Assembly (NCBI GenBank): GCA_902702965.1 | Contig: CACRXP010000046.1 | Location: 1,340,586-1,404,585, forward strand | Direction of reading: 5' to 3' | DNA length: 64,000 bases | Origin: Spirometra erinaceieuropaei | Taxonomy: Eukaryota > Platyhelminthes > Cestoda > Diphyllobothriidea > Diphyllobothriidae | Shown: positions 35,753 to 48,627 of the stretch, piece by piece | Numbering within the stretch: the first letter of the stretch is position 1 | Layout: each line of letters opens with the position of its first letter | Made by a program: the position numbers and the translations under genes | Notes under the pieces: model-generated | What the model was told of the DNA's origin: nothing | Databases searched by the model: none | Seen by the model: only the letters and a program-made list of their open reading frames with translations

Positions 35753-36554
35753 TTGTGAACATGTTGAAGCCGGATGTGGTACGGAACGGACGGTTTTAAA
35801 ATTAAGATGAACAAAGTCGTCTTATTGTTTGACATTTAACTTTTGCAGGTTTCGCCTTCCAAATACGGGTCATTTATATATACTACAATCTTTCTTCTGT
35901 GAAGTAAAACGACCGGCCTTAATTGATGTAAATGTAATCGTTACGTGTGGATTATCTGGTTGTTTAATGCAGAAACTCGTCAGTCAAAATATTTGGGACT
36001 CGTAGTGAGAAAAGTACCACGGGGAGATAGATAAGTGTTATTGCTATAGGATAGCCAATCGCCAAAACTCTCCAAGGATCAAGTATGAAGAAGTTAGTTC
36101 GTGGGCAGGAGGCCGTCGTACTATATTTTTTTCCCGGCCGACTGCATTTATAAAAGCCACTAAGAATGGTTTAAGAATCGTGAAAATGTTCATCAAGTTT
36201 AATAAGAGGACGGAAATGCGATGACTGGTAGACATGCTGGAAGGCATAAACACATTTTAGATAGATTGTAACCATATAGAACTAGCAGCAAAACCAAATC
36301 AACATATTTGTATGGGAACGGCGCACAAATAAGACGTATAATTGTTAAAAGACGTCGACTTAATTATGTCATTTCATATCATTGCGGCGCGGGTATAGGG
36401 AGGAAAAAAGGCAATCATTTAGGAGACTGCAAGGGTTGGCAGCGATTGTAGAGGACGCGAACATTTAAGCGCAGTAAATCGACCGTTGGTGACGGTAGGC
36501 GTGGGACATTCACCTGGTTATTCTCTGCGCACAAGACCGGTTTCCTAATCGGTC
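35753..36554. other. Downstream of gene B, no gene confirmed
   Basis: A minus-strand frame of 69 codons (36044-36253) is protein-like but unsupported. No clear poly(A) signal close to the gene B stop. Confidence 0.35.
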
Positions 36555-37309
36555 ATTAAATAATTTAGCTTTTAGAGGCATCGACAATCAATGAGTAAAA
36601 TGCATGCTTCTTAAGTTGTCATTTCTTAGAGTATTGTTATTGCATTCAGTCAAAATAGGTTCATTCGAAAGCCGGCACCCGGACGTAGCTTAATTGTGAT
36701 AAAATTATCCTGTGCGATTGTCAGTTTTACATCCTTTCATAATTAATCTCTTCAAATCGAGAGCGCAGTTCGAAATTATGGCTAACATGTCATGAGATAG
36801 CACACATACCGTGCTCGTAATTTTCAAAATAAATATGCAAATTATCGTTAAATAAATAACGCTTGCAAAATTAAGGCTTCCTGTTTGATATAAAAAAATG
36901 CGCGATCATTTGCAACAATAGGTAAGTCAACTACCAACAGTAAGGCACCAATGGGCTTACTGTAGCAAGCTCTTAATCTGCCCACTTTATAAGTAGATTT
37001 TATGTTATAAAATGATAAATTTTAATAGCCCGCACACACTCTGTGTGCACAAGCATATTAAACAGACATCCCAATGCTACCATAGGAACATACTTATGCG
37101 GGTTCTGGGACTAAACAAAACAATTGGGCAGCTATTCACTGAAATCAGCAAATGATGGAATACTACTGAATTGCCGTAGTTTGAACTGAATAATCTCTGT
37201 GATTTCGGCTGCTATATCGTCAGCTTTCCAGATAATGTTGCACAGTTACCGAAATTTGAGTCATATACAGCATTTTTTGTCTGCACACGTAATACAGGTC
37301 TGAATCGCT

Positions 37310-37620
37310 TCATGTCTTACGATAGTTCGACCGTCGCATTCGACGATATCCGACGTATGCTGCACAGCAGGATGGAGGCAGTGACTGCGACTTGTGCGAA
37401 GATGAGTTTATAGTGATAGTAGACTTCCATAGCATTAACGGCAACCTATCATTCTCGCCGAGCGGAACCTCGGGCCAAACAAAGTCAAGACGGTCGGAGG
37501 CGGGGGAGGACACAAGTGGACAGTACGGTCGAGCCAGCAACTTGGCATTTTACTCCACAGCAAAAAACCAAGTTTTTAACTAACAAAAATGGTGGGCAGC
37601 AGAAGGCCAGTGTTCGCGAC
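37310..37620 (-). repeat. Dispersed GC-rich repeat block, R counterpart
   Basis: Counterpart of 6990-7260 within the duplication. Frames are open on both strands but differ between copies, so coding is unlikely. Confidence 0.45.
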
Positions 37621-40460
37621 GTCTGCCGGCAACCAAGTCTGTAACCGCATCTCGAAAACGTTGGCATTTACTATGGTGCGCAAGTGCGGTTAAGCCTGCC
37701 AGAATCCGACATGGCTTCCGTATTGGTTCAGCGCGTCTAGCACGTGGCCCATTTGACTGGACTCATTAATTATGAACTATATCTTTTTCCAATTGATTTC
37801 TGAGATATGTGGCTTAGGCGGAGTACCATTTCGGTATTATAACCAATTTCGGCGAACTATTCGAAAAATTGCCAGATCGCTAAATTGACGGGTGCATCAT
37901 TTTGCTTATGACATTATCCCTCGGAAATCACCGATGCTACAAAAAATTACTTCCATGTCTCGTCTAAACACTTAGTGCAATTTCCGCTCCGATCGTGGGG
38001 TTAGACATTTCAAAAACTATAAACGGAATATGGCAGCGTGTTCGGGTAGTTTCTTTAATATTTTAGTCCAAATAGACACTGAATGTTTTTTTCGGAATAT
38101 TAGTAAAGAGGCTGCTATGTACACAAGTCGCGTTTTACTATTTAACGTGTATCTAACATAATAAGGTGTCAACAGCGGAGGGAGTGCTTGCTTTGGCTTA
38201 TTCCTTAACCAGTTCATAATTGTGCGATAACATATGCAATGCGTTATCAATACTTGAATAATGATAGATTTGTAGGTAGGCAAGCGTGGAACGCACAATA
38301 TTTTTGAATGTACTTTAAGACGGGCTTGAAAAATGTACATTCCATATAGAGTTCTATCACCAGAAAACACTTGATAATTATTCCGCTGCCGTCCGTACTT
38401 TATATTTGCCTTTTAATAGCATTTGCTCTATAGTCCGTTGAAAAATATAGCAACAGCCGCCAAACACAAATCATTAACTTCCAAATTTTTAAATTTAACT
38501 ACGCGTTCAAAAACAAACACATGATATGATGTCAATTAGTTATTGCTGGTGAAAATTAAATAAATATATATCACCTGTTCATCGTTATATCTTTAAAAAA
38601 ACAAAACTTCCAGCATTGCATTGCGCAATCATTTATATTGCAAATATGTTTTTTTATGTTCTACAAAATCATATGCTAATATTTTTGGAAATAAAACCAA
38701 AAACGCATGTGCTATGCAAAGCGTGTCAAGTTGCAATCATAAATACTTATCGGTATTCAAACGTTTGCGCTCGAGGTATTATCCAGTCATCCGGCAAAAT
38801 AGGTTTTTTTGCATCAACCGCCAATTAAACTATTGAAAATATGCAAATCACCATTACAGCGACAAAAATGAGTATAGCGCTGGTTGTGGATTTTCAGAAA
38901 TAAATTCCGTCTATTTTCTATGAAGGTTGAAATGTCAGGTAAAGCTCGGTGGCCTAGACTAACGATTAAGCGCCACATAAAAATGTAGTTAATGTACCTC
39001 AATGTTATCGTACAAACATTTATTTTAATCAAAACATGACAAAAATGACAGTTTCGTTAGCTATTTTGCCCTGAAACCTTCGGCCGACGCTTTAGTTTCG
39101 TCTTTTAAAAGACTGATACCAAATCTGTAGGTATACTACCGGACGAAATTCGATTACATGTTTTATCAGGCATAAACGTGGACTTTGAAAAGTCCTGTAG
39201 GGGTCATGCCTTTGGATTTGGCGCTAAGAAAGTGACTGTGTGTGAGGGTGTTTTTCGGATGATAAATATGTCCTGTCTGCTTAAAGTACATTCCAACACT
39301 GAGTTTTAAATATGTACATATGCAAGGAGTTAACATATTATACCTTATATAGGTGCCACTTCATGTTTCGCAATTTCGGCAGTCAAATTGTGTTGTCTTT
39401 TTCTTGTATGTTGTTTTAAACAACAAACTTGCTCTTTGTAACGCCTGAAGTATTTTGTAACCTATTTTATTTTTAAGTGGCAAAACAAGTTTTATACGTA
39501 TTGATGCAGGCTCGCTCGGGGTACCAAAGTCATAAGTCCGTTATATTCTACACCCATACTCTCCACCTCTGAGAAAGGACCGATTTGGAAAGTGACGGGC
39601 GCCTGCAAATTGGAGCAGCAATTGAGGTTAATGGCAACGTATTCTCTTCATTATAATCAGCCTGACGATCTTAAGGCCATTTCGGTGATCTTAAAGATAT
39701 GGCTTGAATAGTTGTGAACTGACAGGATAAATCAAACGTCTTAGTCGGTCCACCGTGTGTGTTTTGCGGGTTGAGTCGGTGAATGGTGTATAGAGAGTCA
39801 GGTTGCAAGAGCTCTTTTTTAATGTGGTCTTCATGACACTTTTGCATTGTGGGATCCAAGCCAAGTGCAGCAGAACGCCTAAGGTGTGACCCCGGCCGGT
39901 CAACTTTGCACCCTTCGGTCTCCTTGCCTCTGTCTTAAAACGTGTCCAGATGGGGGAGGAGAGATTGCGCTAGATGCATCGTTACTGTATTGTCACTGTA
40001 AAAATACCATGCGCAAGTCACTGCGCCTGCTATCAACCTGCTATGGAGCATGCGGTCAACGTCGTCGGACACAATGTTTGAACTATCACATTGTGTCAAT
40101 ATGTAGTTCTGAAGCGAACATATTATGTGCGTTCACTTGACTTCCATTATGCATGCATTTATGTTTGTATTTTATTTGTTAAACCATGATGAGTATTTTG
40201 TTAACTAAGTAGCATGTTATGCTTGAAATAAATTTGGCAGTAGAAAACAGTACATGCTACTCGGGGAGGTAATGTTCCGTCTTTAATGTGTAAATGATCA
40301 CATGTATGCAAAGAAGAAAGATGCGGGTATACCTGGGTGACATTTTAAAATTACAAACCACAAATCACAAACCACCACCTATCACACGAAAAAGCTTTAA
40401 AAAGTTGCCCTTATATTATGGTTTTATTGGTTTGGTCTCATGACGTTTTCTTCGTCGTTG

Positions 40461-40718
40461 TTAGCACGGAATTGGAACCATTGAATTGATTTTCTCCAGT
40501 GCACCTGCCAAGTATTCATCGAACTTAGACTTAAATAATATTACGAGATCGAACCGGTTGTCGTAAAATTCTCCATCACCGAGACGTGTTGCGGAAACGT
40601 AGTCAACATAACAATTCTTTGCAGGCTTATGCCCATCACTCCAACCAGTGATGTTAAAGCTCACTGTCATATGTCCGAGCTTTACTACCAATGCTGGATT
40701 TCGATGCAACAGCTTAGG
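40461..40718 (-). pseudogene. Gene A copy A': exon 3 only
   Basis: 85 codons plus stop, the same length as gene A exon 3, preceded by the same acceptor (TTTCACTAG). By eye about 12 codons differ synonymously and 11 by amino acid (for example A18T, R28G, A57D, K76E), with no indel or stop. Exons 1 and 2 are removed by a deletion that brings GATCTTAAAACACG next to AACGCAAT, ten bases inside intron 2. It is either a remnant that decayed recently or an exon used with other upstream exons. Confidence 0.6.
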
Positions 40719-41510
40719 CTAGTGAAACAAAAATTATTTTTAAAACAACACCACAAATACCATTAACAGTGCAATACAGTTTATGAGAAGTATTGCGTTC
40801 GTGTTTTAAGATCGACCAATGATTTGTTCTGAATATCATTAGCAATTTGATCATCTTTCATCATACAACGTACGCAGTTTATTTGATTTTTGATTGGTGC
40901 TCCTGAATGGATAACGAACGAGCGCACGTTTAATTACCATCTTGAAGACGTACCTGACCGAGCCACTTTAAAGCATGTCTTACGCAATTTCTCCATTTGG
41001 CTGGGGCATTTCGTGGAGAAAAGGATATTTGCTAAACGTTTGAGTGTACATACGTACTGCTCCTTCTAGGCAGATTCTGACTGAATTCACGGCAATGTGG
41101 AATTGGACTTGGGCTTTTGAAGTTACCTGCAGGTCTGGCTGGAGTTAGAACGACCTGCCGCGAACAGTATGGCTAGTGAATACCTCAAAACGCGAGAGTA
41201 GATTTTTAGCACATCTGTATGCAGAACGTTTTTAGACGGTTGCGAAACATAGGTCTAGTGAGTGTGTTAAAAACAGCCCTTAGATAAGCGAAAAATGACC
41301 CTTTAAGTTTACTCAGCACTGGCAATTTTGGGAGTGCCAGATCTTTTGTGAATAGCAATATTGATTGAGAACTATGAAGTTCATGCTGAACTTAAATATC
41401 CACCAAAATGTAAATGAAATTGATTATTTACTTCCTCTTCTGCAATATAGTATCCAATAAGAGCTTTTTCTCTGTCACAGTTAAACCCGCTATAATATAC
41501 ACTATGCAAT

Positions 41511-44064
41511 TATCAACACAACACAAATAACGAGACTGGTGATAAAAAAATAATCGGCGACCATTGGTGAAGTGGAAAGATTTTAAGGCATCGGCGGGGT
41601 AGACGCTCACTGGTCGAAACCTAGCGGGCTATGTAATGGGCACTGCTGTTCTTGGCGATATGCCGACCACGTGGCAACCGTTAGCTGTCGAAGTGGGGTT
41701 TCCGATACTCTTCTTTCTTGGCGGTTACCTGAAAGAAGATCGACGCGATGCAGGCTTTTTGACATCGTAGGATGAATGCACTAGGTGTTGTGGATACCGA
41801 CGATTAGTAATGACCCTGATCATATCGTCATCAACGCCCACGCTTACCCCTATGTTCAGGTGCGACTTGACAAAAACGCGTTCTACTGGGACCTGAACGC
41901 TCGTATGTTGAGTGCGTTATAAGCAGTCAAGCCTATTCGCAAATACCGTGTTCTACGCGTCCTGCATGATCTTCTGCCGACTGTGGTAAAGTCGTTTGAC
42001 ATCAGCAACTTGAGTGTCTGCTTCGGGCCAGACCAGGTGATGATCGTCCATCTCAAGAAGCAGAATACGAACCGCCAATTTTGTGACAATCCAAAAAAAC
42101 ATAAATTATCAACACTGCTTGGGAGATGTTTGATCGATTTCTAGAGGATAAATCGCAGATTCTAAAGTGTTACGTCGCATCTTTTAGTATCGTGTCTAAA
42201 CGGTCCTCCATGATGTTTGACAGCTGCGTCGACCGGCCGAACGATATTGTAATAGACCACTTCCTGGGACTCGTCTGTTCGCTTCTATTAAACAGTTTTT
42301 TTGCACAGTATATTCGTTCAGTATGGGAATGACGATGAAATATTTGTAATAATCCGCGGATAAAAGAAAAAAATGCGATTAAGTTATTGAAAGTTGTGAT
42401 GCAAAACTAGAAAATGCTGGACATTTGTTGCAGAATATCTCTGGCAGACTATTAACGCCAAAGCGGGATATCGTGTGGTCTTAAGTTAAACATTTTATGG
42501 TCTGCACGACTTGTACTTAAGATCGGTAGGTCTTATCTGATCGTCTACTCTGTCAGCACGACCCCATTAACTTGTTTCCTTGAAAACGCCTCTGCATTCC
42601 TACCAGCGTGTTTATTCCTGTGCGATTTCTAATATTCAGGACATGCCGAAGACACATAGTCTTATTTAAGTACATTTTTTTAAATATATGCTCGACAGCA
42701 CATGCTTTGAGATATTTCGGGTATGCACAAGGGAACGCGATCAGGCAAAGCGGGTTGTAATGTAAAACTGGATAATTCCAGACAGCATTGTCAAACATCT
42801 CGTAAAGTCGACATCAATGCAGCTACAACTATCTTTCCCACCTCGATGAAGAAATAAATTCAATGAATGCAATGTCTCTGCTCTAAATGGATGAGTGGAC
42901 GGGCAGCTAGCATCTCTTCCTATTTAAGACTTGTCTTGGACAATAAATGTATTCCAGTAATCTGTCATGTTCAATTATATATTTTCCTCAATGTCTGCTG
43001 CAATGTTTAAAAGCATCCCAAATCGGTAGAAAAATGTTGACAGATCCGGGCTTTTCGTTTGCACTAAAATGGCTCCCTTATCTTAGACAGCAACGTTTAG
43101 ACGTCCCTAAAGTATAATTTGAGGTGCTCATTTAAATTTCTTTGAGTAGCATTGCAAAAATGATATTTTTACAATGTTTATTAGGTGGATGTTTCATAAC
43201 TAAAACTAATCAGGCAATCTGCAGGTACTACGCCGTATCACCAGGCGTAATTAATTGCGTTTCTCTAAGAAAATCAACTTATTGTAGCAACCTGTTATTT
43301 TTGGAAAGCGGTTGCAGGTTGGATTTTCGAAATTTGGATCTGTCAATTGTTACTAGCATACATTCTTAAGTTGTAATAACGCCCACTCGCGAACGTTTTG
43401 TAAAAATGCATCACTATGTTCCTACTCTTTGCAAATATTCCCCGAAAAGGAACAGGGCCAGGGACAGCCAGGCAATTTAACATTTGGACACACGGTATGT
43501 TATTTTGCTGACCCCTGGTTTTCTTACCAGTGTCATCTGTAAACTGAACCGGCACAAATATAACGGTTTGAACGATATTCTTGTTACTGCGTGACCTAGT
43601 ATTTGTGTATTTATAGTTGTCCGGTTAAAGGAAGTGCTAAATTATCTCAAAGAATTGAATGAGGCGGTAAACGTTCTACCTTAAGATAATGGCGCTCGTG
43701 AACATTCGCCGACGATTTGCCATATATTGGCACTTTTAAGATCGTTGTACATTACCAAAGATTTTCATTTGTTGGATGCATCCACATTGCAACTCTCAGA
43801 TATGGGCAGCCCTTCCTCCATTGAGATGAGTTTTTGTGTATAGTTAGTTTAAATAAACGGACAAAAAGACGGACTTTAAGAAGAGAAGGTCCAGTAGCTC
43901 ACGTATGTGACCCATGAACTTACAAAATATCATAAATTCAAGATCTGAAAAACAAAAACTACAGGCCCTATTTTCATTAGAAGTGCATGTAGGACAAACT
44001 AAACAACAATGAACTCATTGACTCAGCACAGTCTAATGTCATGCAAACTCCGTATCGACCGAAC
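41511..44064. other. Mostly non-coding; contains the relic at 41621-42093
   Basis: Apart from the relic, AT-rich DNA. A short + frame at 43142-43369 contains a hydrophobic start after an internal ATG (MIFLQCLLGG) but has no other support. Confidence 0.35.
41621..42093 (+). pseudogene. Frameshifted coding relic, family unrecognised
   Basis: Unlike its AT-rich surroundings, this stretch has C/G-rich third positions and reads as protein in two consecutive + frames. 41621-41767 gives VMGTAVLGDMPTTWQPLAV and a hydrophobic FPILFFLGG segment, then a stop. 41783-42093, in another frame, gives VLWIPTISNDPDHIVINAHA, RLDKNAFYWDLNARM, one internal stop, then YRVLRVLHDLLPTVVKSFD and VMIVHLKKQNTNRQF. One frameshift and at least two stops mark it as a pseudogene or retrocopy fragment. 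I cannot name the protein. Confidence 0.5.
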
Positions 44065-44718
44065 CGAAAAAACGCCCAAACACTGACTACGCCTTTAAAT
44101 GTGTTCAATCAATAGCAACATTTAGCACGTTTTAACATATACATAATGCAGGATCTGTCGTTGTTGTCGATGGAGGAAGACACTGAAAATCATGACCCTC
44201 CTCTGGCCGAGCAAGACGCAGCTTGCATCCTGTCACGAATAATAGTTTTCGGTCGTTCAACAAACTAAACAAAAAATAAATCGAGTGGCTTAGATTTTAA
44301 TCAGTGAACTACAAAAGTCAAGACAGAAAAACAGGTATATTCATAGTTGATTTTGCAGTGATCGAATTAGTTGCTTGCAGACGTTCATGGACCGGTGACG
44401 GTCTATGGGCTGAACAATCGTGAAATCCTGCAGATAAAATAATCCTAATCCTAAGGATTCGGATATGCTAACTCACATAAAACGGATGCAGTCGTTGAGG
44501 TTTTTGTATAGGCATTGCGTTGGTCAAGACAATTCTGTTACGGGTAGTTTTTCTGATAACGGTAATTATCTTAGAAAACACCTTTAATACTAGTCCACAT
44601 GATGCAAGCGCAGTATATTTGATAAGTTAATGGTTCCTCAAGTACTTACATTTGAAGATCCCTCTAACAAAGATTTTTGCCGGTGTTGACCCAAATGAGA
44701 TTAAACTCGCGTCATCCG

Positions 44719-44810
44719 GCGGGGCCTTGTAGTTCTGGTCGTTCGACCGTTGGCTGTACTGCAGCCGTCCCCCTACTGCATTGGGTTTAAATCCCACCCA
44801 GGTGCGGGGT
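44719..44810 (+). repeat. tRNA-related SINE head in LL
   Basis: GCGGGGCCTTGTAGTTCTGG resembles an A-box region, and GGGTTTAAATCCCACC at 44783-44798 is B-box-like. The acceptor ends do not pair as in a real tRNA, so this is a Pol III-type SINE head rather than a tRNA gene. Confidence 0.4.
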
Positions 44811-45437
44811 TTTTCACAATTTTGTCAATATGAAATATATATATCGAAGAAATCACTGAGATGGTGTTTTGTTAACAGTTTATATCTCGTCACCGAAAAT
44901 GTCGACGTGCGCTACACAGCAGGGTGAGAAGAGGAACAATGTCTTGAGTATGAGTTATTCTGAGGTTAAATTGTAGACGTGCGCAACATTTGACTCACTC
45001 CACTTCCTCCCTTACCTGGGCCCATTCCAAGACAAAGTAAATAAAACCGGAGACAGGAGGTGACGTTCATGTTTGGCATTACACGAAAGCGCATTGAGTA
45101 CTACCACCACAGCTCCTTTTCTAAGACATGCACGGACCAGAATTTTGCACAACAAGAGACAAGTTGAGGACAAATTGGATTCCATCCGGTAGAGTTGTCA
45201 TATATGTTACGTTAGGAATGGAAAGAGGCTTCAAGGGCAAGGCTTTCAGTCCAAAGCGCTAACTTCATGTGCGTCAGATTAGTCAAAATAAAAAAAAATG
45301 TGAGCAGAAACGTCGACGTTATTCTCCCATTTTTCATTCATAGGCACATGTCAACTGTCCGAGCAAACCACGTATGGGGAATAGGATCGCTGACTCGCTT
45401 AGCGACTGGCGTTAGCTCAGTATGCCAAATGCATGCC

Positions 45438-45465
45438 TTTCCCCCCCTCCTCCCCCCCCCAAAAT
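45438..45465. repeat. C-rich run (G-quadruplex potential on minus strand)
   Basis: Runs of seven or more C separated by TCCT. The inverted counterpart is the G-run at 50675-50697. Confidence 0.6.
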
Positions 45466-46450
45466 AACGACAAGAGCAAAATTATACATGCTAAGGGGAC
45501 GCGACTCAGACCTAAAATGTGTTGGTTTGATTTTTAGTGCAGCAGTCAGCCACTCAACTCACAAACACATAACTTGAATCTATGCGTAGTTAAAAAGTCA
45601 GATGGCAGTCTTCGTGCCCACGGCTTTTAAAGTACTCTCTTAGTCTCCAGCTCGGCAGCTGACAAATGTGGGAAATTATGTGGTAGAAATCGGTCATACA
45701 AACTCCACTATATCCCGTATAGAACGCTCGAGCCAATCCACCAACTGACGCTAATATTGTAAAAAACTTGGTTGCTTAGTTGACACTTATTCATCGGTCC
45801 ATACCTTATCTTCTTTCTAATACGAACTGGAGTGTCATGACTCGGAGACATGTATATTCATTATCAGTATTCTGCATGTAATTAAGCCCAAAATTATGTA
45901 CAATTTCAATCTGTTTATACTCAAGGACTGTCCTATTACTTGAATAAGAACAGCTTGTTGTTTTGTGCCGTTTTTGGAAATTGCTATTTTCCAAACATTC
46001 GAGCCATTAACGCAGCAGAATAATTGAAGACAACTTAATTGGCACTTTAAACCTCGATATTTATGTATTCTATGCTTTCGCCAGCAGGTTTGATCAATGG
46101 TGGTTGAAAAAAAATCGGCCAGGAAAACGGCACGGACTTCAAAGGATGATTCGTCGCATGCGATTGCTCGAACACAATAAACGGTGAGTTGTTTGCTTGT
46201 CCAGTTGTGAAGCTTTCTCTCAGAGCCGGCAGTGCAAGTATCATCAACAACCATACTCGACTTCAAAGCCAAGGTCTCGGGTGGAAAATTTTATTAACTG
46301 TCTGGATGCAGACTAGTAGTAATAAGAAGTGCACTACAAAAATCTTTTTTAAAAATGTTACTCGCAATCTAAAATGAATATTTTGTTTAAACATGTAATT
46401 ACTTTAGCGTAAGGTGATACCATACTCATAGCACAGGCCCTAGCCAAAAG

Positions 46451-46529
46451 ACCATACACGCGTGTTTTTCCGATATTCTACAGCTACATAGTGCAGCTGC
46501 GAGGGGTTCGACTAGTCAGTGGGTCTCCC
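46451..46529 (-). ncRNA. Relic hammerhead, family 1, in LL (inactive)
   Basis: The minus strand aligns with hammerhead 1: CACTGA...CCTCGCAGCTG...GAATATCGG...AACAC. The core reads CTGACTA instead of CTGANGA, and GCGAAA has become GAAAA, so the catalytic guanosines G8 and G12 appear lost. The copy in RR has the same two changes. Confidence 0.55.
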
Positions 46530-47155
46530 AGCATTCCCAGTCTGGCCCAAATATTCATGCATAAAAATATCGGTCTGGCATATTCTCAGGTTTACGGTGC
46601 AAACATATTAGTCCTGTTTACGAACCTGAAACAGACGGCCAAAATTTTCAAAGTTATTCTTGGATTGACCGCGAAAAATTGCATGCTTCACAGAGATCCC
46701 TCTGTGGAGTGCAGTATTAAAGCATTCCTTATAGAGGCAATTTGTTGAAGAAAACATGATTGATTGAAGGCATATTCGCTACTGATTTTCGTTACGGACG
46801 GCCATGGTATTCGACAATGAGGTTTTAAGGCTTGAGAGAGTCTACTTGTGTGAGAAACACGCTCGTTCACATAACAATAACGCCCAAACATTCATCATTC
46901 ATCCAGAACAAACGACAGCGATCCTTTGAAGCCTTAAAATATATAGGTGAATTTTGGCTCAAACTGATCTTGCAAGTGGCGGTTAGTCTGATTTTATCAC
47001 AAGCTGTTTACCTAGAGTCTTTGAAAAGATAATACGTGTTGCCTTTATAATTTAAATTCCCACACATCTAGACATAAACAATCCAGCTTGGCATATGCTT
47101 TTGCCTATCTAGTCGCGGCCACCGAATACGTCAACTGCATTTTCGATTTCTTAAC

Positions 47156-48627
47156 TGCGCGGGTCGCTATACATTATAAACTCACTCAGGCTCGAGCTTC
47201 CGCATCTGCTTCCATCCACTGTGCAACAAACAATAACTGTTGTCCGCAAAGACGATCGAAGCTCTCGTTGGTGACCCACGCAGCGTCCACGCGAACAATA
47301 TGATCGACTGCTTGTCAGATTCCAACTTGTGTGCATCCTGCCCATCATGCTCTTGTTTCTGAATCGTGCATGTTAGAGGGCTTACATTAGTTCCAATTAT
47401 CCAACAAAGTTGTCAATACAAAAACTCAAATGGACCTCGACTAAAATGTCAACATTCCGGACCTTCTTAGATATCATTTAAGGTATTTTTATTTCCTCGT
47501 CGAACTTGCAAAACTGGTAAATCTTAATCCGACGTAGGGGCACCACAATATCTGAGAATTCGTAGGTTTCCGGCGGAACGCCTCCACACGTCAAGTAATA
47601 CGTTATAGCTGGCTTCTGAAAAAGTGTTCATGTTTTTTAAAAAGTTTGATTACCACATTCTTCTAGGGCTACTCCAACATGACGACTACGATCTAACTAA
47701 TTTGGATTATGTTTATTTGACGAGAAGTAAACTTAAAAAAAGAAGAGAGAAGAAGTAAATAGGCGATGATTGTTTAATTGGTTAAACTAGGTTTACAAAA
47801 TCGGCGGCAATTATAAATGAGGCCTATTTGCAAACTGTAAACTAGCAAAAAGTTTAATATGCCCATAAAATAATACAGAGCCCGTTGTGCTGTACGAACG
47901 AATTTTTAAATACAGAGCCCTCTTAAAACACGTCTATGTTTTATCGACTCTACGGAAAAAGTTAATTATTTGCGGCATAATCAGACTGACCATTGTCGTG
48001 GAACGGTCGTATATGATAAATTCAAAATCTAATAGCTTCGTAATCCTACTCTGTTTCTGTATTCCCCTTTATCTCGTTGTGTGTATACGTTGTCAAAGGC
48101 AGCAATCGTATCCCTAAAAGGAGATTTCATGCCACAGTCGGTGTTCTATGCCTGAACAACACGAAATACTATAGTTATTTTATATACTCCTTATAGAGCA
48201 ACACAACATGAGCAAACAAACAGGCTTAAGAAAAAGGCATATACTGAGAAAAGTTAAGATTACACTTTTGGCTTTGCGCATCACGAGACAAGTTCTTACG
48301 GAAACAACTAGTGCTTCCAGAATGTCCGAATTAATTTAAAAGCAAAATTATGCCTAAATTAAAACGTGGCAACAAGAAAACATTTTCCGCAACTAATTTC
48401 ACAACCGGCGAAAAAAAAATAGAGTTCATTGATACGGAGAGCCCGCATTAATTTGGGATAAGTGCTTAACGTTGTGGTGGACCGTAGTGGCATATACACC
48501 TAATGGCGTCTTCCCGAAACAGGCAATGATACATATTGCCGACTGACGCACTGTGCAGTTTTTGACATCAAAGTACAATCTGACTGACGATTGGTTGTGC
48601 TTTTGAAATTGGAGTGCGCGGGAAAAG
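47156..48627. other. Spacer between LL and RR
   Basis: Unique AT-rich DNA of about 1.47 kb. Short open frames begin in the arms and run into the spacer, which explains their shared N-terminal residues. No gene confirmed. Confidence 0.5.

Larger units (their letters stand above)
36555..41510 (-). repeat. Right arm (R) of the large inverted duplication
   Basis: Reverse-complement partner of 1-8035. It lacks the CR1 insertion found in L (unoccupied site at about 38820-38875) and lacks the segment equivalent to 719-1842. Similarity fades near 36555 on the inner side; on the outer side it weakens near 41510, where L meets the start of the window. Confidence 0.9.
44065..47155 (+). repeat. Arm LL of second inverted duplication
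   Basis: Reverse-complement partner of 48628-52270, starting at AACGCCCAAACACTGAC (44082) and ending at CGATTTCTTAACT (47155), after which the two sides differ abruptly. Identity is very high (above 90% by eye). LL has one copy of a ~190-base segment that is doubled in RR, and it lacks ~360 bases found in RR at 48885-49245. It contains a tRNA-like head and a dead hammerhead repeat. Confidence 0.9.

Noticed and set aside
44719..44810. Possible tRNA gene
   Set aside because: B-box-like but the acceptor stem does not close; better explained as a SINE head.
45835..46272. 145-codon open frame kept in both arms LL (minus) and RR (49866-50303, plus)
   Set aside because: Arms are so similar that an open frame is kept passively. 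An overlapping frame is equally open, and the diverged third copy at 57.7 kb breaks both frames.
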